Shown: positions 1 through 8,111, counted from the stretch's first letter. The stretch is 50,260 nt of DNA from Spirochaetales bacterium UBA6872 (GCA_002452215.1 DKCO01000011.1:1-50260), one strand, 5' to 3'. Notes: a model not told the origin generated them from the sequence alone. Program-made: numbers and translations.

Positions 1-2
1 CA

Positions 3-272
3 TGGGAATCGCACCCTTCTTACGCATCAAGGAAAAAGCATTATATAGAGAAACATGGAGATTTGCTTAAGCAATTGAACTCAACTCCAGAAGCGACAAT
101 TGCAAGAGAGTTCTCATATGACAAGAATGCATCCCAAAGATACACGTTTGCTTACTTCTCAGGCATGATCGATGCAGGCATATATGTCCCGTCTACGCTG
201 TTGGACAAGTATCCTGAGAACGAGGCTGTAATCAGGGAGAAGTCCGACAGGGTATTATTGATGCTAGCCTAA
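3..272 (+). CDS. Partial ORF of unknown function, left-edge accessory DNA
   Basis: The frame is open from the first bases of the window to a TAA at 270-272, so the gene would start outside the window. About 89 residues are visible, with a hydrophilic N-terminal part and a short aromatic stretch (RYTFAYFSG) near the middle. I do not recognise the family. It lies just upstream of a RelA/SpoT-like pseudogene in the same orientation, and both may be remains of one mobile element or prophage. A second short frame (ATG at position 2, 22 codons) overlaps its start, so the true frame is not certain. Confidence that this is a real gene end is low. Confidence 0.3.
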   Translation, partial: WESHPSYASRKKHYIEKHGDLLKQLNSTPEATIAREFSYDKNASQRYTFAYFSGMIDAGIYVPSTLLDKYPENEAVIREKSDRVLLMLA

Positions 273-322
273 GAATGAACAGAAACAGTTGCATAAAAAT
301 GTACAATTTGTAGCTATGATAT

Positions 323-745
323 ATGCCAGTAGAGGATGCAGAAGAGGCATGGAACAAGGTCAAGGAGGCCTATGGCGACAGAGTTGTGAAGGAAAAGGAG
401 ATGAAGCCTACTTTAGGCTATTCAGGCTTCAAGCTCAACATAAGGATGGATAATGGATTCATAACAGAAATCTAGTTCCTCGATTCTTATTTGAAAGTTG
501 TCAAAGAAGAGATAGGACATGAAATATACGAGGTTTATAGGAAATTACACGACATTATTAAAGCAGGAAAAGCAGAATTTATTCCCATTGAAAACGCTGT
601 TATAAAAAGGTCTATCGCTGAATACGAAAGTGCAAGGGATTTTGTTGAAAACAGGGAAGCCTACACCAATTCCAATGCAAGGCGTCTTGCTGTTTCCTCT
701 GTGATTGAACAGACATTGTCTTCTGCTCTGTCGAAAAACCATTAA
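323..745 (+). pseudogene. RelA/SpoT-like domain protein, interrupted by in-frame TAG
   Basis: Reading from the ATG at 323, about 50 codons lead to a TAG at 473-475, and the same frame continues for another 89 codons to a TAA at 743-745. The joined product reads G-Y-S-G-F-K-L-N-I-R then N-G-F-I-T-E-I-stop-F-L-D before the break, and G-H-E-I-Y-E-V-Y-R after it. This matches the RelA/SpoT synthetase-fold pattern (GYRG.H, NG...E-Q, then a H.lYE..R helix), including forms fused to phage head proteins. The stop falls where a Gln codon (CAG) is expected, so one C-to-T change explains it. A TGA at 317-319 blocks extension upstream, so the N-terminal half is also lost or frameshifted. I infer a decayed phage or toxin module. 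A catalytic (p)ppGpp synthetase is not supported. Confidence 0.55.
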
Positions 746-888
746 TCTTCATTATCAGTCAATGGTCGTTCAATAACCGACTTGCGATCATCTGATGTGA
801 TAAGCCTTGAAACTGGAAAACCTTTAGCTGATTCAATCTTGAAAGGAATATCGTTAATCTCTACGAATCGAAATTCTTCTTTGGACAT
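742..888 (-). CDS. Small hypothetical protein, 48 aa
   Basis: This is a short ORF on the minus strand. It starts at ATG 888-886 with a strong GGAGG five bases upstream and ends at TAA 744-742. The product is 48 residues, acidic at the C-terminus, with no membrane segment or signal peptide. It begins MSKEEFRFVEIND. Its 3' end overlaps the end of the RelA/SpoT-like pseudogene by 4 bp, in convergent orientation. The clear ribosome site and lack of stops argue that it is real. I do not recognise a family. It could be a small phage or antitoxin-like protein left over from the element that supplied the neighbouring pseudogene, but this is only positional inference. Confidence 0.45.
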   Translation of the reverse strand: MSKEEFRFVEINDIPFKIESAKGFPVSRLITSDDRKSVIERPLTDNED

Positions 889-1225
889 ATCTGCCTCCGA
901 CAATAGTGTAAGCGATAATTCGCAAACAAATAATGGATGTATCCTCTATCAATCAAGCACTTCAGAAGAGGCTATCAAGATTAATAAAACTCTATACAGT
1001 TATATGAGCTCGATATTTGATATCAATTGTAGTCATACGACTTTTTTATATATACCTATTGTTACAATAGCAAAACATTGATAGATATTTGTTCTTTTTT
1101 ATCATTTATCATTATGAAATTTATTAATAATATATTTAATATTAATAAAATTATATCAAAAATATATTAATATTTATTCGAAAATTACAATTTTAATATA
1201 TAAATTATATTTATTTATAATTGAT
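889..1225. other. Non-coding, strongly AT-rich spacer
   Basis: No convincing gene is present in this stretch. A plus-strand frame at 782-1081 exists, but it is low-complexity, has a TTG start without a ribosome site and runs antisense to the small ORF. From about 1082 to 1225 the DNA is almost entirely A and T, with repeated AATATATTTAATATT-like words. The AT tract separates decayed accessory DNA on the left from the conserved operon on the right. It may hold the promoter for the small minus-strand ORF near 900-960 and the transcript end of the DUF362 gene, but I see no clean hairpin terminator. Confidence 0.5.
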
Positions 1226-2317
1226 TTAAGTGATTTTTATTGCATCATATGGACATATTTCATGACAACAGTAGCATCGGATACATACATTTGTATCGAT
1301 TTTTATTTCATTGTTCTCGACAGATAATGCCTTTGCTGGGCAAATTCCGATGCATCTTTTGCATAGTTTGCATTTTTCATGGATAAATATAGGCGATGGC
1401 CTTTTTGAAGCTTTCTTCTTGTCGAAAATTCTTGTGAAAAAAGGAAGAATCAGAGATGAGAATAATCCTCTTTTCTTGACTTCAACTTTTTGGAAATTCT
1501 CAATAGCTTCAACGTTTGGGTCAAGTATCGTGTAGATGCCTTTTGTCGAGTTCCTTTCTTGTTTTTCTGCTGCATTTAAAATTGGTATATCTTTTGGATC
1601 ATATCCCATCAAGATAGCCTCTGCACGATCAAGCGCCAAAGCTGATGCCGAACCAAGAACGAGCGATGTGTTTCTTAGCGTGCCATTTGCAGGTCCTGCT
1701 CCTTCCATTGAGATTATGGCATCCATAATAGAGTAGTCAGGCTTCCTTAGGTTGTATAGAGATAGCAAGAATAGGGCAAAATTCTCTGGAGATCTTGCTT
1801 TTAAGTGCAAAGGACTCTTGTTTAAGCCTGGAATCACTCCGAACATATTCTTTACAGCGCCAGTTGCATACATAAGCTGGTGTGTCTTCATTTTGCATAG
1901 TGAAAAGACAAGATCGACATCGAATATAATATTTGCAACAGGGGCTTTGATTCCATTCCAGAGCGTATGCATTTTTGTGTTTGCTGAGAAATCTACCCAT
2001 ATTGCTCCAGTTTGCTCGCAAACATCTGCCATTCCCGATATCTTGCCATGGAAGTTTGCGCCAGGAAGACCTGGGGAATCACCAAGGAAAATCTTTTTTG
2101 CACCTTTTTCTTTTATTATGTCGATAGTGGCTTTCACTACAATTGGATTTGTTGTTATGTTTTTCTCTGGAGCGCTATCTGAGAGGATATTTGGCTTGAT
2201 TAGAACACTTTTTCCATTTACATCTGGGAAATCGCTATTTGAGATTATCTCATCTAAAGCATCATGTATTTTGTCGTAATCGTAGCTTTGGCATCTTGTT
2301 ATCGCAACTTTATTCAT
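1226..2317 (-). CDS. DUF362 domain protein with C-terminal 2[4Fe-4S] ferredoxin domain
   Basis: The protein has 363 residues. Residues 1-300 form a DUF362 domain, visible from the K-S-V-L-I-K-P-N-I strand near residue 40, the G-D-S-P-G loop near 100, and a central C-K-M-K-T-H-Q region. The C-terminal 50 residues carry two C-x2-C-x2-C-x3-C-P motifs (CKLCKRCIGICP and CIRCYCCHEICP), so two [4Fe-4S] clusters are expected. DUF362 proteins with this ferredoxin tail are common in anaerobes. Their substrate is not known, so a redox role is all that can be inferred. The start overlaps the end of the methyltransferase gene by 8 bp. It is the last gene of a three-gene minus-strand operon with the methyltransferase and the DUF212 protein. 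Confidence 0.85.
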   Translation of the reverse strand: MNKVAITRCQSYDYDKIHDALDEIISNSDFPDVNGKSVLIKPNILSDSAPEKNITTNPIVVKATIDIIKEKGAKKIFLGDSPGLPGANFHGKISGMADVCEQTGAIWVDFSANTKMHTLWNGIKAPVANIIFDVDLVFSLCKMKTHQLMYATGAVKNMFGVIPGLNKSPLHLKARSPENFALFLLSLYNLRKPDYSIMDAIISMEGAGPANGTLRNTSLVLGSASALALDRAEAILMGYDPKDIPILNAAEKQERNSTKGIYTILDPNVEAIENFQKVEVKKRGLFSSLILPFFTRIFDKKKASKRPSPIFIHEKCKLCKRCIGICPAKALSVENNEIKIDTNVCIRCYCCHEICPYDAIKIT

Positions 2318-3098
2318 CTCTCTTCCTCAAAAGGCATGCATACATAGGCCCTTTTCCATTCGCTCTATCTGGAAGTATCAACCTCCCGAACTCTTTTTTT
2401 TCACTGTTGTTTAGGTCGAAGTCTACTTCGATAAATTCATCGCTATGTTTTTTTTGGAGTTTTTTGATTACTTCTTCGTTCTCTCCCGGATTAATCGAGC
2501 AAGTAGAGTAGAGTATAAAGCCACCTTTTTTTAATGCAAGCAAAGCAGATGAGAGCATTGCATATTGTTCAATTGCAAGTCTTTTTGGTCTCGATTCTGA
2601 CCATATAGAGAGATGGTTCTTGCTCTGCATTACGTGTCGCTCGGATGAGCATGGGGCATCGAGAAGTATTGCGTCATAGACTTCTTTTTCATACACTCCC
2701 CATTTTGAAGCATCGTATCCAGTGACTTTGATAATTGATGAAAGATGTTCGTCCAGACAGTCGTTGACTGCTTTTTTCAGTCTTTCTCTTCGATCTGGGG
2801 ATCTGTCATTGGATACCAATTGCCCATTTCCATTCAAAGCGGATGCAATTACAAGCGTTTTTCCGCCAGGAGCTGCGCACATGTCAAGCACATTCATTCC
2901 TTGTTTGACTGGAAGTATTTTTGCTGTTTCATATGATGCGATGTCGATGTAGTATGGGCTTTTAAGATTCGGGATAGCTATCGAGCTTTCCTTTTTCTCA
3001 AGGAGAGCCTCCTCCAAGTCTTGCCATCGATCGTTGTAGATTGAAGAGTAAAAGGCCTCGAATTTTTCCTCGCCGCTTATTTTTTCTTTTTTGCTCAC
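2310..3098 (-). CDS. RsmB/NSUN-family 5-methylcytosine RNA methyltransferase
   Basis: This is an S-adenosylmethionine-dependent RNA (cytosine-C5) methyltransferase, most likely acting on 16S rRNA. The SAM-binding motif NVLDMCAAPGGKT sits near residue 70. The release cysteine is in DAPCSSERHV and the catalytic nucleophile in YSTCSINPGENE, so both Cys residues of the NSUN family are present. I chose the GTG at 3098, which overlaps the TGA of the upstream DUF212 gene (GTGA) and gives 262 residues. The frame extends another 48 codons upstream, but those run through the neighbouring gene and make an implausible Cys-rich peptide. At this length the protein lacks the NusB-like N-terminal domain of E. 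coli RsmB. Its exact target base is unknown. Confidence 0.88.
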   Translation of the reverse strand: MSKKEKISGEEKFEAFYSSIYNDRWQDLEEALLEKKESSIAIPNLKSPYYIDIASYETAKILPVKQGMNVLDMCAAPGGKTLVIASALNGNGQLVSNDRSPDRRERLKKAVNDCLDEHLSSIIKVTGYDASKWGVYEKEVYDAILLDAPCSSERHVMQSKNHLSIWSESRPKRLAIEQYAMLSSALLALKKGGFILYSTCSINPGENEEVIKKLQKKHSDEFIEVDFDLNNSEKKEFGRLILPDRANGKGPMYACLLRKRDE

Positions 3099-3550
3099 CC
3101 GAAGAACCCCAATGTGATTATCAGTCCAATTGCAATTCCAACAACAACACCCCAAAAAACTTGCAATGATGTGTGCCCGACCATGGTTTTCAAGTTTTGT
3201 CTTGAAAATCCTTTGAACATTGAAGAGAAAATCTCGGACCATTGATTCAAAAGCTCCGAGTGTTTTCCAGTCTCAAGCCGCACATTTATAGCATCGTTCA
3301 TCACAATTAGCGTGAAGACAAGCGAAAGAACAAAGATATCTGACGAAAAGCCGTTCTCAAGTCCGATCGAGACAGACAATGCCGAAACAGATGCTGTATG
3401 GGAAGATGGCATCCCTCCGTTTGAGAAAGCCAGCTTTGGATTCCATCCATCGCCAGAGCATAAGCTGATTATAGGTTTTATCATTTGCGCGATCATGATT
3501 GCTACGAATGCAGACCAGAACGGTGCACTTTCAAGAATATTGTTGTTCAT
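3095..3550 (-). CDS. DUF212 / divergent PAP2 family membrane protein
   Basis: The protein has 151 residues and matches the DUF212 (divergent PAP2, YuiD-like) family. It has an N-terminal membrane helix, then a G-G-M-P-S-S-H-T-A-S motif near residue 45 that resembles the phosphatase histidine motif. Membrane helices follow near residues 75-85, and there is a C-terminal hydrophobic helix with a V-G-H-T motif shortly before it. Family members are assumed to be membrane lipid or polyprenyl phosphatases, but function is unproven. It is the first gene of the minus-strand operon and has no Shine-Dalgarno site. A TATCTT -10 box ends six bases before its ATG, consistent with a leaderless transcript. 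It is divergent from the MFS gene at 3645. Confidence 0.85.
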   Translation of the reverse strand: MNNNILESAPFWSAFVAIMIAQMIKPIISLCSGDGWNPKLAFSNGGMPSSHTASVSALSVSIGLENGFSSDIFVLSLVFTLIVMNDAINVRLETGKHSELLNQWSEIFSSMFKGFSRQNLKTMVGHTSLQVFWGVVVGIAIGLIITLGFFG

Positions 3551-3556
3551 GCATAT

Positions 3557-3585
3557 AAGATAGTTTAGTTTAAAGTGCTATTCAA
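3557..3585 (-). promoter_or_regulatory. Promoter of DUF212 operon, leaderless geometry
   Basis: On the minus strand TTGAAT (3585-3580), a 17-base spacer and TATCTT (3562-3557) are followed by six bases and then the ATG at 3550. There is no ribosome-binding site. Transcription would begin at or next to the start codon. Confidence 0.5.
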
Positions 3586-3609
3586 GGCGCAAAAGATGGC
3601 AGATGCTAA

Positions 3610-3638
3610 TTGGATTAAATCAATATAAGTTATAAAAT
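3610..3638 (+). promoter_or_regulatory. Promoter of MFS-acn-icd operon, leaderless geometry
   Basis: TTGGAT (3610-3615), a 17-base spacer and TAAAAT (3633-3638) are followed by six bases and the ATG at 3645, with no Shine-Dalgarno. It is back to back with the DUF212 promoter and has the same layout. Confidence 0.5.
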
Positions 3639-3644
3639 GCCTTC

Positions 3645-4805
3645 ATGGTTTACAGAGAGAGCAGAAGGTTCAAACTTGCTATTCTATCTTTTTTGGGGCA
3701 ATTTTCCATAGCGATGGCGAATTTTGCTCTTGTTTACTTGCTCCGGGCAAAGGGGTTTGATTCGTTTGAGATTGGAATAGCAGCATCGATTAATCCTCTT
3801 TTCTACTTGATCTCATGTTTTGCATTCCAGATTATATTGAAGGAAAGAAAGGCTAAGATTGAAACCATTGCTTCCATGCTAGGAATGGCTATATCACTGT
3901 TTTTTGTCATGGTATTCCAATCAAAGGCAATGATTTATACAATGCTTTGCTTGTACGGATGCGCGAATTCGCTTCTCTGGTCCAATGTCGAAAGCTGGAT
4001 AACAGGCAAGGAGGAGGGGCCATCCCTTGGCTCTTCTGTTGCTCTTTTCAACTTATCTTGGTCGCTAGGCGCAGGAATTTCGACATTTGTCGGCGGGCTT
4101 TTGTCTGCTGTATCGGTAGATCTTCCGATAATTGTTGTAGTCGCTATTTTTGCTGCTCTTGCCTTTTTTATAGTTTTTATCGAAAACCCAGATAGCAATG
4201 GAGGTCCAGAAAGTAGCATTGAAAAGGATTCCTCTACTAATCTTCGCTTTTATTGTTGGACAGCTGTAGTGCTTCTCTACATAGGATACTCGCTGATTGT
4301 CACAATCTTTCCGTTGTATGCGCTTGACAAGCTAGCTCTTTCGGAGGAAAAGACTGGATTCTTGTTGCTTTCTCGCGGGCTTTCTGCTTGCATTTCATTT
4401 GTGATCCTTGGGCGTTTTTCATTCTGGCAATTCAACAAGGCATTCATATTCTCAATGCAACTTGCATTGATTTTTCTAGTTGCTCTCTTGGCGATAGTGC
4501 ATAGCAATGTTGCTATTGCATTTGTTCTTGTCCTCTTTGGCTTTGTCTTTGCATCGATTTACGAACTTTCGATATTCCATGGCGCATCGGGCGCAATCGA
4601 TCGAAACAAGAGGATGATAGTCCATGAGGTGCTTTTGACGCTTGGAACTATGATTGGATCTCTTCTTGGAGGTTATTTGTATAAGTATTTCTCATTTCAG
4701 ATGATAATCGTTGCCTTGGCTTTGCCTTCTCTTGCAATATGGATTGTGGAGATAGCTTTATTTGTCATGTCAACGAAACTCAATAATGGTATTTTGGAGG
4801 TGTAA
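3645..4805 (+). CDS. Major facilitator superfamily transporter
   Basis: The protein has 386 residues and about 11-12 hydrophobic helices with a hydrophilic central loop near residues 185-200 (S-N-G-G-P-E-S-S), as is usual for a 6+6 MFS permease. The substrate cannot be read from the sequence. The gene ends one base before the aconitase start, so the two are very likely cotranscribed with icd. A tricarboxylate, dicarboxylate or drug substrate is possible, and the context favours an organic acid only weakly. The ATG at 3645 has no ribosome site and lies six bases after a -10 box. The next in-frame methionine is inside the first membrane segment. Confidence 0.85.
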   Translation: MVYRESRRFKLAILSFLGQFSIAMANFALVYLLRAKGFDSFEIGIAASINPLFYLISCFAFQIILKERKAKIETIASMLGMAISLFFVMVFQSKAMIYTMLCLYGCANSLLWSNVESWITGKEEGPSLGSSVALFNLSWSLGAGISTFVGGLLSAVSVDLPIIVVVAIFAALAFFIVFIENPDSNGGPESSIEKDSSTNLRFYCWTAVVLLYIGYSLIVTIFPLYALDKLALSEEKTGFLLLSRGLSACISFVILGRFSFWQFNKAFIFSMQLALIFLVALLAIVHSNVAIAFVLVLFGFVFASIYELSIFHGASGAIDRNKRMIVHEVLLTLGTMIGSLLGGYLYKYFSFQMIIVALALPSLAIWIVEIALFVMSTKLNNGILEV

Positions 4806-4806
4806 T

Positions 4807-6738
4807 ATGGCAAAGACTATGTGCTATAAGATTCTTGAGAAGCATCTTTTGAAAGGAAAGCTCGAAAAAGGCGAGAGCATAACAATCAAGATAGATCAAA
4901 GCTTGACTCAAGATGCAACAGGAACGATGACTTATCTTCAATTTGAGGCATTGGAGCTCGATAAAGTCAAGAACGAACTTGCTGTCAGTTATGTTGACCA
5001 CAATACTATCCAAGTTGGATTCGAGAACTTCGACGACCATGAGTACCTGAGGACTGTTGCAAATGACAAGGGAGTCGTATTTTCCAGAGCTGGAAACGGC
5101 ATTTGCCACCAAGTGCACCTTGAGAGATTTGCACTTCCAGGCAAAACTCTCATAGGTTCTGATTCCCATACTCCAACAGCAGGTGGTGTTGGATCGTTTG
5201 CGATGGGTGCTGGCGGCTTGGATGTTGCACTTGCAATGGCTGGAATCGGATTTTCGATTATTGCTCCAAGGGTTGTCAACATAAGACTTAAAGGAAAACT
5301 TAGGCCATTTGTATCAGCAAAGGATATAATTCTGAAAGTTCTTGAGCACTATGGTGTAAAAGGCAATGTGAATACTGTTTTCGAATACACAGGTGATGGT
5401 GTAAATACCCTTTCTGTTCCGGAGAGAGCAACTATTGCAAATATGGGTGCAGAGTGTGGCGTTACGACATCTTTGTTCCCATCAGACGAGATTACAAGAA
5501 GCTTTTTGAAGGCAGAGGGCAGAGAGGATGGCTGGATAGAGCTTTGTGCTGACAATGGTGCTGAATATGATGATGTGTTCGAAATCGATTTGTCAGCTCT
5601 ATCTCCAATGGCTGCAACTCCACATAGCCCAGGAAACATCAAAAGCGTAAGCGATCTTAAGGGAATACCTGTCAACCAAGTCCTGATTGGTTCATGCACT
5701 AACTCAAGCTACCTTGATTTGAAGAAGGCGGCATCGATTTTAGCCGGCCATGTTATACCACCCACTGTGTCGCTTGGTGTTGCGCCTGGCTCAAGGGCTG
5801 TTTTGAGGATGATAACTGAGGATGGTACTCTCGATACATTCATCAAGGCTGGCGCTAGGGTTTTGGAGTCTGCATGCGGGTTTTGTATAGGCAACCATCA
5901 ATCACCAGGCACGGATGGAGTGTCGCTGAGGACAAACAACAGGAACTTCGAGGGAAGAAGCGGAACAAAATCCGCAAAAGTCTACCTTGTATCTCCTGAG
6001 ACTGCAGCATATTCAGCGATCAAGGGTGTCTTTTCCGATCCCACTGAGCTTGATTTTAAATTGCTAGAAGGGGTAAAGATGCCTGAGCATTTCTTGATAG
6101 ACGATTCGATGTTCATCTTCCCAGACAGCAATAAAGAGGAGATAAAGAGAGGTCCTAATATCGGAGCACCTCCATCAAATACAGCTCTTGTCGATTCACT
6201 TGATGGCAAAATATTGATAAAGGTTGGCGATAAGATCACGACAGACCATATAATGCCAGCAGGAGCTGCTCTCAAGTACAGATCCAACATCCCACGATAT
6301 GCAGAGTTTGTCTTCAATCCAGTTGATCCTACATTCTACAAGAGAGCAATTGAGAACAGGGATAATGGAAAGGCTGGTTTTATAGTTGCTGGCTCGTCAT
6401 ATGGACAAGGCTCCTCAAGGGAGCATGCCGCAATATGCCCAATGTATCTAGGAGTCAAGGCTGTTATAGCTGTATCGATTGAGAGAATACATCAAGCGAA
6501 CCTTTGCAACTTCGGCATTCTTCCATTGGTTTTCACGAATGAGGAGGACTACAAGAAAATAGATCAAGACGATGATGTTGTGCTTGATGATATCTTCTCG
6601 TCTCTCGAAAGAGGCCAATTCGCATTGAATGATTTGACAAAGGGCATATCGATTCCTTTGACGCTATTTGCATCCGATGAGCAAAAAGCGATGCTCAGGG
6701 CTGGTGGAAGACTCAATCAAATCAAAAATGGAGAGTAG
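4807..6738 (+). CDS. acn: Aconitate hydratase
   Basis: Aconitase converts citrate to isocitrate in the cytoplasm. The 643-residue protein carries the three [4Fe-4S] cysteine ligands, in G-S-C-T-N-S-S near residue 300 and in A-C-G-F-C-I-G-N-H near 360. The swivel-domain signature G-S-S-Y-G-Q-G-S-S-R-E-H-A is near 540. This is the shorter aconitase form of about 640-650 residues, not the 890-residue AcnA type. The frame extends 15 codons upstream, but I chose ATG 4807 because GGAGG lies six bases before it and MAKTMCYKIL is a natural start. It follows the MFS gene by one base and precedes icd by three. With icd and the distant gltA it would supply 2-oxoglutarate. Confidence 0.95.
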   Translation: MAKTMCYKILEKHLLKGKLEKGESITIKIDQSLTQDATGTMTYLQFEALELDKVKNELAVSYVDHNTIQVGFENFDDHEYLRTVANDKGVVFSRAGNGICHQVHLERFALPGKTLIGSDSHTPTAGGVGSFAMGAGGLDVALAMAGIGFSIIAPRVVNIRLKGKLRPFVSAKDIILKVLEHYGVKGNVNTVFEYTGDGVNTLSVPERATIANMGAECGVTTSLFPSDEITRSFLKAEGREDGWIELCADNGAEYDDVFEIDLSALSPMAATPHSPGNIKSVSDLKGIPVNQVLIGSCTNSSYLDLKKAASILAGHVIPPTVSLGVAPGSRAVLRMITEDGTLDTFIKAGARVLESACGFCIGNHQSPGTDGVSLRTNNRNFEGRSGTKSAKVYLVSPETAAYSAIKGVFSDPTELDFKLLEGVKMPEHFLIDDSMFIFPDSNKEEIKRGPNIGAPPSNTALVDSLDGKILIKVGDKITTDHIMPAGAALKYRSNIPRYAEFVFNPVDPTFYKRAIENRDNGKAGFIVAGSSYGQGSSREHAAICPMYLGVKAVIAVSIERIHQANLCNFGILPLVFTNEEDYKKIDQDDDVVLDDIFSSLERGQFALNDLTKGISIPLTLFASDEQKAMLRAGGRLNQIKNGE

Positions 6739-6741
6739 ACG

Positions 6742-7959
6742 ATGAAAAGCAAAGTAGAAAATGGAAAACTGGTAGTCCCTGACAATCCAACTATTGTCTA
6801 TATCGAAGGTGACGGAGTGGGCAAAGAGATCACATCCGTAATGATAAAGGTTTTGGATAATGCTGTTGAAAAGTGCTACAAAGGCAAGAGGAAGATCGAG
6901 TGGATTGAGGCTTTAGCTGGAGCAAAGGCAATAGAAAAAACAGACACAAATCTTCCAGACCAGACTCTTTCATTGATCAAGGAGAATCTTATTGCGATAA
7001 AAGGACCATTGATGACTCCTGTAGGGAAGGGAGCAAGATCGATAAACGTTGCTTTGCGTCAGGGCCTGGATCTCTATGTTTGCCAAAGACCAGTTGAGTA
7101 TTTTGATGGCGTGCCATCGCCAGTTAGGCATCCAGAGAATGTCGATATGGTTGTTTTCCGTGAAAATACAGAGGACATTTATGCAGGAATAGAGTGGCCA
7201 GCATTCTCAGATGAAGCAAAAAAAGTTATTGATTTCTTGCAAAACGAGATGAACGTTAGGAAAATACGTTTCCCTCAATCGAGTGCAATCGGAATCAAGC
7301 CTGTGTCGGAGGAAGGTTCCAAGCGTCTTATAAGGGCGGCAATACGCTATGCCTTGGACAACAATAGGCGAAATATCACACTTGTGCATAAGGGCAACAT
7401 AATGAAGTTCACAGAAGGTGGCTTCAGGGCTTGGGGCTATGAACTTGCTAAACAAGAGTTCAATGCTTTTGATGAAAACGGGCATACATATATTCCACAT
7501 AATGGCAAAAAGGTTGAAGTAAAGGATTGCATTTGCGATGCGTTCTTGCAAAATATCCTCATAAAGCCTGAAGAGTATGATGTTATTGCGACAATGAACT
7601 TGAATGGCGATTATGTCTCTGATGCCCTTGCCGCGGAGGTAGGAGGAATAGGTATTGCACCAGGAGCAAACATAAACTACGAAAGTGCAATAGCTGTATT
7701 CGAGGCAACGCATGGTACAGCTCCTGATATTGCAGGAAAGAACATCGTGAACCCTCTGTCAATAATTCTTTCAGGCGCTATGATGCTATCTTACATTGGC
7801 TGGCAAGAGGCGTCGAATGCTATAAGAGATAGCGTTAAGAAGACAATTTTATCAGCAGAAGTCACAAGGGATTTCTATCAACTGATGCAAAAAGAGGGCA
7901 AGAGCGGGAAGTGCCTCTCTACAGATGAATTTGCAAAGAGGCTGATTGATAATATTTAA
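6742..7959 (+). CDS. icd: Isocitrate dehydrogenase (probably NADP-dependent)
   Basis: The enzyme oxidatively decarboxylates isocitrate to 2-oxoglutarate. The 405-residue protein has the substrate loop A-R-S-I-N-V-A-L-R-Q with the Ser that is phosphorylated in E. coli. It also has R-E-N-T-E-D-I-Y-A-G-I-E near 135, V-H-K-G-N-I-M-K-F near 215, and the metal and cofactor region N-L-N-G-D-Y-V-S-D followed by E-A-T-H-G-T-A-P. Length and motifs match the E. coli-type dimeric enzyme. NADP preference is inferred from that similarity. It is the last gene of the MFS-acn-icd operon and is followed by a hairpin terminator at 7967. Confidence 0.95.
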   Translation: MKSKVENGKLVVPDNPTIVYIEGDGVGKEITSVMIKVLDNAVEKCYKGKRKIEWIEALAGAKAIEKTDTNLPDQTLSLIKENLIAIKGPLMTPVGKGARSINVALRQGLDLYVCQRPVEYFDGVPSPVRHPENVDMVVFRENTEDIYAGIEWPAFSDEAKKVIDFLQNEMNVRKIRFPQSSAIGIKPVSEEGSKRLIRAAIRYALDNNRRNITLVHKGNIMKFTEGGFRAWGYELAKQEFNAFDENGHTYIPHNGKKVEVKDCICDAFLQNILIKPEEYDVIATMNLNGDYVSDALAAEVGGIGIAPGANINYESAIAVFEATHGTAPDIAGKNIVNPLSIILSGAMMLSYIGWQEASNAIRDSVKKTILSAEVTRDFYQLMQKEGKSGKCLSTDEFAKRLIDNI

Positions 7960-7966
7960 GATGACT

Positions 7967-7992
7967 GTGCAAGGATTTTCTCTTGCACTTTA
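7967..7992 (+). terminator. Intrinsic terminator after icd
   Basis: A perfect 7-bp stem (GTGCAAG at 7967-7973 and CTTGCAC at 7982-7988) with an 8-base loop is followed by a T-rich run. It sits 8 bases after the icd stop codon. Confidence 0.65.
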
Positions 7993-8082
7993 TTCTCTTC
8001 GATGCTTTTACAGGTATTGGGAATTTGTTATTGCTTCTGTATATAGCCAAAATTGTTCTGTCTTGAAAGAATCGATATCGAA

Positions 8083-8111
8083 TTGCAATAGATGCCCCTA
8101 AAAGGTAAACT
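8083..8111 (+). promoter_or_regulatory. Promoter of peptide ABC transporter operon
   Basis: TTGCAA (8083-8088), a 17-base spacer and TAAACT (8106-8111) lie 43 bases upstream of the binding-protein ATG. A leader of about 35 bases contains the AAGGAGG ribosome site at 8141-8147. The rest of the 7993-8154 gap shows nothing else recognisable. Confidence 0.45.

Noticed and set aside
782..1081. Plus-strand frame of 99 codons after the RelA/SpoT-like pseudogene
   Set aside because: It has a TTG start without a ribosome site and a Ser/Asn-rich low-complexity product. It runs antisense to the small ORF that has a proper ribosome site.
3099..3242. N-terminal extension of the RsmB-like methyltransferase
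   Set aside because: These 48 codons lie wholly inside the DUF212 gene and encode a Cys/Trp-rich peptide unlike the family. A GTG overlapping the DUF212 stop explains the start.
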